Below are positions 10,946 through 21,161 of a stretch of DNA of 64,000 nt, piece after piece. The notes under the pieces were generated by a model. The model made no database searches, was not told where the DNA came from, and saw nothing but the letters and a program-made list of their open reading frames with translations. Numbering within the stretch: the first letter of the stretch is position 1; every line of letters starts with the position of its first letter. Source of the DNA: Conchocele bisecta (Eukaryota > Mollusca > Bivalvia > Lucinida > Thyasiridae); contig CM055265.1 in NCBI GenBank assembly GCA_029237695.1, positions 216,493,679-216,557,678 of the forward strand. The letters run 5' to 3'. The position numbers were made by a program, and so were the translations under genes.

Positions 10946-11974
10946 TTATGACGACGGGTGGTCTGGGGGTAGCTGGGTGTCAGGCACCGCAAGAGGTTCT
11001 TCGCGAACAAACCCGCGCGATGGACCACTGTTGAGGTAGTAGAGCACGGGCTCATCAGGTTTGGTAATATATCGATCCAGATGATATACATTGAGAGACC
11101 ACACGGGATCAGTCGCGCGGCGGCGACCACCTTCGAGCTCTCCCGGTTGATAGAGATACCGGACGGCAACATCCGATGGAAGCCGTTTCTCCGCTAAACC
11201 AACGGGTCACCCGCGCGAGATGGCAGATGGCTTGTGTGACACCTTTTTAGACTTGATGACACCTACGGGCTTCTTACCGATCAATCTGGTTACCTCGCCG
11301 TTCAGTGCAGAGACCACGGCGGGCAGCCTGGTCACCCACTCGGTCAATCGCGTATGAGGGTCTACAAGCTCTTTGGCATATTGGTGCCCTCTCAGCCTCT
11401 CAGCCAGGGTTCGATTGAACCGCTCCATGATCCCCTGGTCCCGGTGGATGTCGACACGGCCGCGTCTAGCAGAAATGTCGCGTTTAGTCAATAGATGAGA
11501 GACGGCACCCATGAACTCGCGGCCGAGATCGACCTGAAGAAGATTCGGCCATACGAGAGGACTCTTCTTATATATTTGGGAAAGGGCCTCGGCCACCTCC
11601 TTAGACTCTTTCGTGGCCAGTGGCTCAGCCCCCTTATAGCGACTCGCTACGTCAACGATTGTCAGTGCGTACTTGTACGTCTTGCGACCGACGCGATCGT
11701 GAGGGAGAAACAGGAGGTCTGCTTGGTGGACTTCATTCGGCACCGGCACGTCGAATTTCGGCAGCGGAATATTGTCAGACGCGGGCAAATAGCTCTGCCA
11801 GATGGCCTGCTTCTTGAGCCATTCCTTGGCTGCGTTTTCGGAAACCTTGCTCGCCGCCGCGAGGTTCTTGATTGACGCGAGTCCCTTCCAGTAGCCGTGG
11901 GGGTTGTAGTATGTGTTCACTAGCTTGCGCACTAGGCGAACCGATAGTTTGATATTAAGCTTGCGCGTGTCCAT
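10946..11974 (-). pseudogene. Polinton-like DDE (retroviral-type) integrase with one in-frame stop
   Basis: The reading frame is 343 codons, ATG at 11,974 and TAA at 10,946-10,948, interrupted only by TGA at 11,207-11,209 (codon 256). The N-terminal part has a helical region rich in K/R. The RNase H-like core has D86 (HQADLL, near 11,719), D149 (LQVDLG, near 11,530) and E184 (GIMERFN, near 11,425); the D149-E184 spacing is 34 residues. This is the triad of integrases that insert linear DNA. After the stop the same frame continues with a basic region (YLYQPGELEGGRRR) and a compact C-terminal domain (DPVWSLNVYHLDRY). It overlaps the next gene upstream by 20 nt (11,955-11,974). The single stop in an otherwise clean frame suggests fairly recent loss. 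Readthrough cannot be excluded. Confidence 0.85.
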
Positions 11975-12242
11975 CGTATGCGAGGTATTCTAGTAGGTCG
12001 AACAGTCTCCAACATGTCCTCGCCAGATCGTCCGGTAACTGCGTCGTCCATATTAAACCTTTGTTGGAAGTTTCGCTGCAGCTGCCGGTTAAGTTGTGAA
12101 GGAACTCGGAGGAATCTAACATCCGTTTTGCAAAAATGATGGCCGCTCTTGGGCCAGACAGACCCTTTGCGCCAGCTAAACGGTGTTTAGGGGCCGTGTA
12201 GCCTACAGCGAGCAAAGTGTAATAAAGCTCGTCAACTAACAT
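11955..12242 (-). CDS. Small protein of the integrase cassette, unknown function (95 aa)
   Basis: An open frame of 95 codons from ATG at 12,242, ending inside the integrase start region (20-nt overlap). It is mixed helical, with hydrophobic stretches LYYTLLAVGYTA and LFDLLEYLAY and no metal-binding or catalytic motif that I recognise. Same strand and tight packing with the integrase indicate that it belongs to the same element. Upstream, 12,243-12,314 is AT-rich with TATATATATATTATT and a run of ATTGCTT heptamers. It could be a DNA-binding accessory or a structural protein; the sequence does not decide. Confidence 0.55.
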   Translation of the reverse strand: MLVDELYYTLLAVGYTAPKHRLAGAKGLSGPRAAIIFAKRMLDSSEFLHNLTGSCSETSNKGLIWTTQLPDDLARTCWRLFDLLEYLAYDGHAQA

Positions 12243-12314
12243 CGTTCTATATATATATTATTTAAAAAAGTTTTTAAAACAATTATTGTTTTTTTTTTAA
12301 ATTATTGCTTTTGC

Positions 12315-12767
12315 TTATTGCTTATTGCTTATTGCTTTTGCAATATAGTAGCTGACGAGACCTGTCGCAACCATTCCCACGATGACGAACGCAATCTCGC
12401 GGTCTTTTTGGGCCTCTGACGGTACATAGAAATCTGAAAGTTGGGGCTCTGGATCCAGCGGCACAAGACTTTTCTGCAGATATGCCAGCGCGTACTCGCG
12501 GTTGGCTTCATCAACGTTTCGGAAAGTTTGCGCGGCGTGATTCTCACGGCGAAGCTCTTCGTTGACCCAGTCCAGATGTGCGGTTCGTTGTTGTGACCTT
12601 GCTTCCTTTGTGCTCCGGAATTGTTCTGCAGCTAAATCGTAACGCTTGCGCTCCTCATCCGCGTCCGAGTTTCCCAGTTTCGAGAATAAATAGTTGCTAC
12701 CACCGAACGCCAATGCCCTCACGATTGCACCACCTATCATCATTGCGATCGAAGCAATTATTTCCAT
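12315..12767 (-). CDS. Two-membrane-segment coiled-coil protein of the integrase cassette (150 aa)
   Basis: An intact frame of 150 codons. Residues 3-28 form a hydrophobic segment (IIASIAMMIGGAIVRALAF). Residues 37-100 are charged and helical, with heptad-like spacing (DEERKRYDLAAEQF, DWVNEELRRENHA). Residues 125-144 form a second hydrophobic segment (IAFVIVGMVATGLVSYY), followed by a short Lys tail. This layout fits an integral membrane or virion membrane protein, which is an inference. The ATG at 12,765-12,767 overlaps the stop of the upstream gene by 10 nt. I recognise no named family. The lack of breaks in 150 codons beside decayed genes is notable. Confidence 0.6.
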   Translation of the reverse strand: MEIIASIAMMIGGAIVRALAFGGSNYLFSKLGNSDADEERKRYDLAAEQFRSTKEARSQQRTAHLDWVNEELRRENHAAQTFRNVDEANREYALAYLQKSLVPLDPEPQLSDFYVPSEAQKDREIAFVIVGMVATGLVSYYIAKAISNKQ

Positions 12768-12991
12768 ATATTAACAGGTAGAATTCCAGCTTTAACTAGA
12801 TAATCTGGAGGCCCAACTGCGGCCGCTACATCTAATGTCACGAGACCTACGTCTCGCGCGAACACGTCCAATTTGGGAGCGGGCCCTCCGAAGGCCATCT
12901 TTGATAGTCGAGCAAACCCGATACTGAGACCCGATATCACCACGGCGTGATAAACCGCATTCACTATCATTTTACCATTGTATTCAGCCAT
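12758..12991 (-). CDS. Small hydrophobic protein of the integrase cassette (77 aa)
   Basis: An intact 77-codon frame from ATG at 12,991. It has a hydrophobic N-terminal half (residues 8-28, MIVNAVYHAVVISGLSIGFA), a Gly/Pro turn at 35-39, and a second apolar stretch at 46-60 (RDVGLVTLDVAAAVG). Its stop codon lies inside the start of the 150-aa gene (10-nt overlap), an arrangement typical of compact viral genomes rather than of animal genes. From memory, similar short proteins occur as anonymous predictions in other invertebrate genomes; this was not checked. Function unknown; a membrane role is likely. Confidence 0.6.
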   Translation of the reverse strand: MAEYNGKMIVNAVYHAVVISGLSIGFARLSKMAFGGPAPKLDVFARDVGLVTLDVAAAVGPPDYLVKAGILPVNIWK

Positions 12992-13003
12992 TACATATAG
13001 TGA

Positions 13004-13841
13004 TTATTGCATATAAAAGGGATCGCGATCAATGTTTAAATGGGGCACAATCGGTTTCGTAACTTCCTTCGGAACCGCGGTTGGTTGTCTCGAAAGGTAG
13101 TTCCACCCCCAACACTGTTGGGGTTTGAAACAGTAAAACACACACCACCAACAACCCACGGGATGATCCAGGTAGGAGCTACAATCTCCCCCAACTGCCA
13201 CTCCTGAGCTGGTGCGGTTGGAGGAACTGTCGGAGATTGAATAACAGCTGTCTTCGGATGTTTTGATGTCGTGCAATCGGAGATTGCTGCCCCCAATTGC
13301 CGCTCCTGAGCTGGTGCGGTTGGAGCTGGAACAAATAACGACTGTTTGGCCTTTCGAAGCTCGGCGAGTATTTTATCTTGTTTAGTTTTTCGGGTGGCAG
13401 CCGCTGCTCGCCCAGCTGCCTGTCTTTTTGGGTTTTTGTGTCGTGCAATCGGGAGTTCCTCCTGAGCTGGAGCGGAGTTGGAAGTACAATCTGCTCCGTC
13501 ACTCTCGCAGGTGTGTCTTGTGTCATCATTTTCTGAGCTTATAGTTCGTGGGCATATATGTCCAAATTGACAGTGCTTAGTCGTGGTCAACGCGGTTGTC
13601 AGCGGAGCTAAGTACATTCCAAACTTGTGATAAATTGAGCAGCAGGCTGTTCTAAGAGTGTGTCCTACAAAAGGGTCAGTCTCTAGATCGCCAATCAACC
13701 ACTCGGTGTTTGGTATAGGGAGAGTATATTAACAGCGGTAGCGTACAAATGAATAGCCGCTGATCCAAGAGTTTTCGTCATCTCCGCACCTAACCTAGAT
13801 CCGTATCGCGCATACATTTTATCGACCTCCGCATCTGACAT
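13004..13841 (-). pseudogene. Repeat-containing structural-type protein of the cassette, frameshifted
   Basis: The start is ATG at 13,839-13,841 (MSDAEVDKMYARYG) and the stop is TAA at 13,004-13,006, about 279 codons. Frame breaks lie near 13,700 and near 13,125. The middle has three copies of a short module around APAQE(x)QLG (near 13,455, 13,315 and 13,200), separated by basic stretches such as KNPKRQAAGRAAAATRKTK. Near the C-terminus is an apolar segment, TWIIPWVVGGVCF, likely a membrane anchor. The layout (Cys-containing head, repeated Pro/Ala/Gln linkers, basic segment, one membrane helix) suggests a virion or DNA-packing protein, but that is only inference. No family recognised. Confidence 0.6.
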
Positions 13842-13858
13842 CTTGTCCACCTGACAAA

Positions 13859-14354
13859 TTGAGAGACGCCTACCGAAATACTGCTCCGATTGTCCCCCAG
13901 CAACCAGCGCAGCTAGCCGCTCGCATCACGTCGTGTTTTCACTTTTTGGCTCTCCGCACCCAAATAAGTCTGATCTGTGAAACAATCTCGAGGGTTGTGC
14001 ACGAGGAGACGACACTTGGTGAGCGTCTTCGCACTCTGTTCAGAGAGCAGGGCGTCACAATAGTAAGCATCCTCACAGCTCTCGGCATGACTATATCCCA
14101 CACCAGCACCCGCGCCATCCGGCGGAGCCAAGGAGTGGGTAAAAAAGCATCTAAAAGCCCTCGCCAGTCTCCTGGCTAAATTAGCAGGAAAGGCGGCTGC
14201 CGCGCTGCCTGGACTGATCGGGGGTCTCGTCTCCTACTTGTTATCTATATTATCAAAAACGGCCGGATGGCTCGCCGAAAATGCTTTAATCGTGGCAATC
14301 GCTGGTTTCCTACTATTCACCGCCCGAGAGTTCCTAAAACCAAAGCGCGAATAG
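13859..14354 (+). pseudogene. Divergent hydrophobic protein at the right side of the cassette, frameshifted
   Basis: On the plus strand, facing away from the other genes and only 17 bp from the previous start. The first frame (13,859-about 14,110) contains ETTLGERLRTLFREQGVTIV and SILTALGMTIS. After a frame break near 14,095-14,120, the next frame carries KEWVKKHLKALASLLAKLAG, an Ala/Gly-rich apolar segment, a second apolar segment (LIVAIAGFLLFTAREF) and TAG at 14,352-14,354. Several amphipathic or membrane helices resemble pore-like or virion-membrane proteins in general character. The true 5-prime end is not visible, and the upstream sequence overlaps the opposite gene, so the gene is truncated or rearranged. 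Function unknown. Confidence 0.6.
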
Positions 14355-14419
14355 TCCGATCGCCACGAGCGCGGTGACAGTAGTTCCTAAGGAACTTCCT
14401 GGTGCATCAAGTTCTCAAG

Positions 14420-14500
14420 AAAAAAAAGACCCCATCCGAGGCTCGAACTCACGCCGGCAAAATCCTTCTGGGCCCACCTCGCTAAGTCTTGGCGCTTTAA
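14420..14500 (-). ncRNA. Possible Pol III-type tRNA-like transcription unit
   Basis: Read on the minus strand, an A-box-like TAGCGAGGTGG (14,474-14,484), a B-box GTTCGAGCC (14,440-14,448) and a T8 run (14,420-14,427) follow in the order of a tRNA-type Pol III gene. A clean cloverleaf could not be built, because the acceptor stem does not pair, so this is not called a tRNA. It lies about 70 bp beyond the last cassette gene. Confidence 0.3.
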
Positions 14501-14530
14501 ATCTCTTTTCTTTTTTGGCTTAGCGAGGTG
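14475..14530. repeat. 12-bp perfect inverted repeat
   Basis: CACCTCGCTAAG at 14,475-14,486 and CTTAGCGAGGTG at 14,519-14,530 are exact reverse complements separated by 32 bases containing TTTAAA. The repeat overlaps the A-box-like site, so it may reflect a duplicated Pol III head or the right end of the Polinton-like element. Confidence 0.7.
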
Positions 14531-14554
14531 TTATGCTCACATCTATTACACTCA

Positions 14555-15870
14555 CCATCTAGCGACTGTCTACCGCGGACCCGACCCCTCCTCCTCATTG
14601 CCTCCATCCGCAAGATAGCGTAGAGCAGTCTGTGAAGTATTTTTTTTTAATTTTCCAAAAGACAAATTGTGATATCCCTTTCACCCATAAGTAACTGAAA
14701 TTGACAATTCCATTCAGACTTACACTTTGTTTTTAGAAATAAGAAGACAGGCTTAATTAGAAATTAGAACAAAGGCTACTATATAGCTTAAATGCAGAAC
14801 TTTGCCATGAGGAGGAGGGTGTCGTGTACACACTCACTACACAGTATATACTGATTAAACTGTGCATGCAGTCTAATCAGACACTATAGACGTCACCATG
14901 CTTGAAACTATCCCTGACAATTACTCGTATATAACAGTTTGCCAGTAGCTGCTAGTGTTGGGTGACCAGCCAAAAACTGCAGCCCCGTTTACGTTCTGGT
15001 ACATGCAATATTGTTACGCGCCGGTAGTGGTGCGTATATATGACCCCGCATAGACCCCGTCTATGCTACATGTGTGCTGCAAGCTCATGCACACTGTTCC
15101 AAACCCTTGCTGTGCGTATACTACCCAGTATCCTCTAACACGCGTTGCGGGCTATAGATGACTGATTGACCGACAAATGTGGTAGCGTCTGCCTATAGTT
15201 GCCAATCAGTAGATCTGTGTAGCCTGCAACCTGTGTCTCTCAGATCTGGACTAGACGCTGCACGTCTGTATGTACGGGAACACGGGTGTAGCTGCTGGTC
15301 TGCCAGTCCAGGGAACAGATAATAAACTAGATAAATTCAATTATTTATTAACTTTAGTTATCACAAGAGATATCCGAGAGATGGTTCAAATGAACGGTAC
15401 ATTCGTCCGTACTACAATAAGTAAACTATCATGTGGATAGACTAAACTGTTTATAATAATTATGCAGTAAAAACCGCAATGATCAATACTAACGAAAAGG
15501 CAGCATAAACACCGGCAAACACGGTGGTTCTAGAGGTAGAATTTGCTATCCACCAGATTTCATTCGCGTGCAGGCAAATATGCATGTATACTTTAGTAGT
15601 TATGACTAATGGGGTCTATGTCGTGAAAAATGTCCTATGTTGCTGATAAGACCCTCTCAAGGGTTAGATAATGTCCAAATGACTCTGGCAATATCAATTT
15701 ATACTAAAATAATTAATTGTTCTTGTTATGAGAACTGTACAATGCTTATTATTAGCTTACATTTAATTCTAAAGACCTCATTTTCGCACGAGTTTTAACG
15801 TGGAGGTGTTATCTGTAAGATCTATTGTGCCAGAGTGCCGAATGGCAGATTTCGCTCGCCTTATATACCC
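14555..15870. other. Stretch with no recognisable gene
   Basis: AT-rich to balanced single-copy-looking sequence. I found no long conserved frame, RNA gene or clear repeat boundary. Short palindromic bits such as CAGTATATACTG occur near 14,861. Confidence 0.5.
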
Positions 15871-15885
15871 ATGCATGGTCACAGT

Positions 15886-16052
15886 GGCCAAAAATTGGTC
15901 GCTTGGCCAAATATTGGCCATTCTGGCCCAAAATTGGCCATTTGGCCAAAAACAGGTCACTGGCCAGGAATTGGCCACTTGGCTAAATATTGGCCAATTG
16001 GCCAAAAATGGGCCATTTGGCCAGAAATTGGCCATATGGCAAAAAATGCACG
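15886..16052. repeat. TTGGCCA short tandem repeat
   Basis: About a dozen copies of TTGGCCA(A/T)/TGGCCAAAA at irregular 10-17-bp spacing. The motif is self-complementary (TTGGCCAA), so both strands look alike and the block is open in several frames. It also contains CCAAT-type strings on both strands. Not protein coding. Confidence 0.8.
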
Positions 16053-16682
16053 AGTCGGAAATGACATCAAATTATGTAAATGACATCACAGATTATGTTC
16101 TAAGTGACGTCAGCAGATATGAATGTGTCATTCAATTTTATCAAATAACAACGGAAACTGACAGATAACACTCCGACAGAGCATGAAAAACACAATTAAT
16201 AAATAGTATATGAAATATGTACTAGAACAATGTTATCGTGTGTACGCTTAATCTTTAGCGGCATGATAAACTCCTTTACGCAAATTTACAAAGACAAACA
16301 ATCCCACAATTCAGGAATCAAAATGCAGTAACGTGTAAATGCACTGAACGTCGAACTGAAAGGACGCACATTTTTGAGCTCACAAATTTTAGGAAATGTT
16401 TTAATTATATCACAAAGTGTTTTAATCTGTACAGTTTCTAACATTTCTATTGTGTATATATGTAATGTGAACGAGCTAAGAACTAAGGTAAGAACTAAGG
16501 TTCCCATTCTGAATTTGATGCGGAAATTTTCAGCCAGCAAGAATTTTACAGCGGCAGCCATCTTGGAAATAATGAACTTGTGAATTTATCTTGCAATAAT
16601 ATGGTGTAAACCCAAGCCTTAACTATTATAGCATACTGTTATCTTTGCAACCGTACTTTATTTGATATGTACTACCAATCTA

Positions 16683-16980
16683 CAGATCCAGATTCTCAAA
16701 GAATTCCTGTTTTATTCCTCCTTGTGACAATTAGTTGAAGCCGTCTCGAACTTGCATTTTATATTCTATGCCCACAATTGTGAAGCAAATATAGACATTA
16801 GAGACAACACATTCCTATTCTTATTCCTCTTTGTGACAATTAGTTGAAGCCGTGTCAAACTTGCACTTTATATTCTATGCCCGCAATTGTGAAGCAAATA
16901 TAGACAACACAACCAACCGCGTGTTGTTGAAGGAGCCTTACATACATACGTAAAATGTTCTATGCCCTCAATTGTGAAGC
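16683..16980. repeat. Imperfect tandem duplication, about 120 bp unit
   Basis: TGTGACAATTAGTTGAAGCC ... TATATTCTATGCCC(A/G)CAATTG ... GAAGCAAATATAGACA occurs twice (from about 16,723 and 16,840), with a partial third copy at about 16,958-16,985. The flanks 16,100-16,680 and 16,985-17,640 hold nothing else recognisable. Confidence 0.7.
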
Positions 16981-17972
16981 CAAATATTATATTTTATGAA
17001 CCTTAATACGGAATTCTCCGATATTTTACTGTAACTACGTGCTTGTATTTCAAAGGTGCCGTACTCAAATAACACCTTGTCGCTTATCGGAGTTCAGTGT
17101 ATTACTAGTTTTACCCACAGAAATAAACATTTTACTTCCATCAATGGATACACAGATCTTTTAGCAATGCATACATGTACTATTATAGTATCTCCGTTGT
17201 AAGCGGACACATTTTAGTTCTTAACAGCAATGTGTTATGACACAATAGGAAAGTGCCACTTGATATTTGACACAGACTTTTAAACCAGGACTCTAATATA
17301 GTGAAAAGAGTGAGACATGTGTAATTCTTAACCTCATTTTTACTGTGATTCAACGCATCTGGTAAATTTTAATACAATAACTATGTGTGTATGCGACATC
17401 CTGTGCCAGTGATCGATTTGTGTGAACTTATATGTCCATCTAATACAGACTTTTTTTACTGGACTATTGTATAGTGTAACGGTTATAGTGTAACGGTTGA
17501 GACCCGAATATCTTATCCAGACCATCTACTGCTAAACTACATGTATAAACAGCCATTTAATCTGATATTCACTACATAAATGCAATCTCACTCTATAGAA
17601 CAGAGATAAATGAGAGTATAAATTTAAATTTGACCTTACCTGCAAGTGTACAGCTATCTGTCATGGCCGGAAGACCCACCAGGGTCCGAAGACAAACACC
17701 CAGATTCACTGGACAATGGACCACTCAGCGCTCCCACAAAGCCCCAACAATGGCCCGCATGAAATCTACACGGATCATATAAAATATACAATGAAGAAGG
17801 GAATGAATCTTGTCATTAACCTTAGTACGGCCGCCTTCAAATACTTCGAATTGGAAACCAGTAAACATCTATCTGATACAACTTTTATGAGTCTATTTAA
17901 TGTCTGGGAAAATTATAGATACAATCCACAAGGTCTCAAATAAAAGAAAAGACGGGACAACAACAGAAGTTT

Positions 17973-18755
17973 ATGATGAACTTTTATAACACACAATGCT
18001 CTATTTTAGTTAATGGCTTTAAGAAGCCAGACATTTTCATGTCGAACATTTTACATCCAATCGAACAATGCATCAAAGATGGACGTCACATGCCTCTGAA
18101 TCTACATGTATCAATAGACAGCCAACTAATGGCCAATCCGTCAAATACAAGACCAACACCAGTTGGAAACCCGCAGCAGGGAAATGATATCCACCCTGAT
18201 GACTGCCCTCACTGCGAAATTTCAGTAGAGGAAGGTGTACAATGTGACGCATGCCTACAGTGGTACCACTACACCTGTGAATCTATACATATCAGTCTCC
18301 AAGAAATATATGAGGAAGATGAGTATGAATATGCATGTTTGAGCTGTGGATGCACTGACAATGACCCAATAGACAATCTGAATGAATCCATTATGGAAGC
18401 GTGTGACTTGAGACAAGACGAATGTCCGTCCACAACTGATAACATTGTTCATACCACATATAACACATCCCAAGATAATACGCTTGTGAAACAAACTATG
18501 AGCCGCTCGCAGACTAATAGGGTTATATGTACTCTGGGCTCAAAGAGTGAAAACACAGTGAATGCTGACCCGGATATCACAGAATTAAAGCAACCACCAA
18601 CCACAACTAATAATGGAACAGCAGTAAAGTCATTACCGCCCATAAATGGCAAAACCACCGGTTGTTTATCACAAGATAACACCTCTATACAACAAATAAT
18701 ACACTCTGAGAGTGTACACATGGTAGATGCCGATCTCACAGTATCACAGGGCTAA
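17973..18755 (+). pseudogene. LINE ORF1, PHD-finger part
   Basis: An open segment of 260 codons. Residues 78-125 give C78, C81, C91, C94, H99, C102, C122 and C125, the C4-H-C3 pattern of a PHD finger (CPHC, CDACLQWYH, CLSC). PHD-type fingers are known in first ORFs of some CR1/L2-group LINEs. They might guide the particle to chromatin, which is an inference. The rest is Thr/Asn-rich and low in complexity. The segment joins, through stops and frame changes, to an upstream piece at 17,716-17,943 and a downstream piece at 18,776. Confidence 0.75.
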
Positions 18756-18775
18756 AACAACCAGTAACCATAGAA

Positions 18776-20246
18776 ATGGCTATACAACCATCTCTAACAA
18801 CCAAAATTGACCCACAGCCACAAACAGTAAGTAATGTGAAGAAGAGGCCAAACAGTACCACAGCTAAGAAAAATGACAACAGCGATCAACTGCAACACGC
18901 CCAATCATATATATACAAACTTGAAAAGAAACTGGAAGACTCAGAAAAATCAAACCGTCTGCTCAAGAGAGAATTAGATCTAAGCCAGAAGCTGACTTCT
19001 GAAAGAGGAACCATTGATAGTACACCAGCGCAACTACAGAACTCATCAGCTGCCCAAGCCACACATCAGACAGTAAATGAGCTTCAAGCGATCAGAGATA
19101 GACTGGCTAGTATGGAACTCCAACAGGTACATCGGCGAATAGCTCAGATTGAGAATAACGTAAATAATCAGCAGTATCAACATACTCCTCATAGGATATC
19201 GGCTTTAGAGCACAATATACAATTACAAAACTATAACCATGTTCAACAACAGCTACAACAACAACAACTACAGCAACTCCATTAGCATAGTCACCTCTAC
19301 CAGCATAGTAGCGGAATACAGCTGGGTGGTCAGAGATATATGAATAGCAACGGTCAGTATTACGCACCGTGGAACTATGCTCCAACTCAACCTCATCCGT
19401 ATAGGCAGATGAATGTCCCATATATACCTGCACCCTCACAAGGCACTACTGACCCAATAAGGAGACAGAGACAGTACGATTTGATCAGGCAGATGTCACA
19501 CAGGCACCAAACTCCAGCGTATACACTGTATGGCCATGATCTAGCCCAATTAGGGAACCAAACTGTCCCTTCAGGTCGATACCATCAACCAACATCCGTG
19601 TCAGACAACTACAACCGACATAACCACCCAGTCCAGGGGTACGCAGTCCATCCACAAGGGGTAGCAGAACAAGTAATTGGCCCCAACGTAGTAAATGGGA
19701 GAAGCATAGTACCACCTGAACAGTACAATGGAACCTACAAGGCGGGACCATCCCCATATACCTGTAACGGTAGAGCAACACAAGGCTGTAAAACCTATAT
19801 ATTCGCCCACCATACAATCTACACAGGTATAAGGACACTGGCACGAGATCAGGACACACAGAGTAAATGTGACCAGACAGTTGTACTAGAAGACTAGCTT
19901 ACCACAGAGGTAATTGCAGTTGATCCAGACCCGACAACTGCAACCGCTCACCACAGATACAACCACTGCAACTGCAGATCACTCTAATAATAACACTGTA
20001 TATCATGAAATACAACTGACCCCACAAGTAGATCAGACAGAAGAACTACCTACATGTATACTACTAGACTCCCCCAGTCCCAAGAAACCTGAACAACGGA
20101 CCAAACCAACCCAACCACAAACGCTAACGACAAATCATGAACAGGAACAAGAAATGATACCAGAAGCCGATAATACATTAACCAGAAAACCCCAGTCACA
20201 TGGAAAGCAATACTATGGACCACGGACACCAACTACAGATTTGTGA
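18776..20246 (+). pseudogene. LINE ORF1, coiled-coil and Gln/Tyr-rich tail
   Basis: 18,776-19,285 encodes a heptad-rich helix (YIKLEKKLEDSEKSNRLLKR-like segment, then ELQAIRDRLASMELQQVHRR) ending in a poly-Gln run. After an in-frame TAG the same frame continues at 19,340-19,897, rich in Tyr, Pro, His and Gln, and another frame follows at 19,914-20,246. ORF1 coiled coils trimerise in related LINEs, and the basic/aromatic tail may bind RNA. This copy is interrupted by stops and is not translatable as a whole. Confidence 0.6.
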
Positions 20247-20306
20247 CGTCACTAAGGATAGTCAAACTCAGTCTTTTTTAGCAGTGGGCCGAGCCTCCCA
20301 GCTAAC

Positions 20307-21161
20307 ATGGAGAAAACAGTAACTATAGTAAGCTTGAATGTTAAGAACATTAATGCCAATTATGTATATGTGCAGTCCCTATTGAAGGATATAGATATTT
20401 TATGTCTCCAGGAACACTGGTTATTCCAATACCAATTACAGCAACTGAACTCACTATCAAAAAATCATACATCAATCGCAGCCGCAGTGGACTCATCTGA
20501 CGCAATTTCTCCTGCCGGTTCCCCTAGAGGATATGGAGGGGTGGCGATACTGTATCGAACCAACTGGGACCTACGTACACGTAACCTCAAAGAGGGGGGA
20601 GATCGAATATGTGCAATAGAAATACAGGCGGAACGCCCCATACTGATTTGCACAGTATACATGCCCAGTCGCAAGTATGTAAAGTCCAGCACACAAGGCC
20701 AAGATCCGTATGAGTTTGAGGCTACGCTAGATCAATTACGGGAAATCGTCTTGAAATACCAACAAACACATGAAATTATACTGTGTGGTGACATGAACTC
20801 CTCACTCCTGTTGCGTCCAGGAAATGACAGAGACACTAAACTAGATACTTTCATCATAGAGCTTGAGCTAGAGCACTTTCAGTCGGGAACACATACGTTT
20901 CAGCAACACAACAGGACAGATGCCTCGGAGATAGACTATTTCCTCGTCCACTGTAACAGCGATCTTATACAGACCAAAACCATAGTATGTGACAATTATT
21001 CCCTGAATACCTCTGATCATATAGCAATTAGGTTAGATATTGGCCTAAAAAACGGAAGACAGGTCATAAGAAGACAACCGTACAGACAAAACCAAAATGG
21101 CACAAATGCGATAAAAATGCCTATAAATCATTTGTCAGTGACGGAATACAGGAATTGGTGA
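20307..21161 (+). pseudogene. LINE ORF2: APE-like endonuclease domain
   Basis: An open segment of 284 codons from ATG at 20,307, 60 bp after ORF1. The catalytic residues of exonuclease-endonuclease-phosphatase enzymes are all present: N11 (SLNVKN), E36 (LQEHW), D162/N164 (GDMNSS), D210 (EIDYFLV) and S236-D237-H238 (TSDH). This domain nicks target DNA for target-primed reverse transcription. The frame ends at a frameshift near 21,155, after which ORF2 continues in another frame. The domain itself shows no missing key residue. Confidence 0.88.

Noticed and set aside
11495..11875. 126-codon plus-strand frame within the integrase
   Set aside because: It is the antisense shadow of the integrase, which has a full catalytic triad on the other strand.
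15778..16168. Trp/Pro/Gly-rich frames on both strands at the TTGGCCA repeat
   Set aside because: The palindromic repeat gives similar text on both strands; not a gene.
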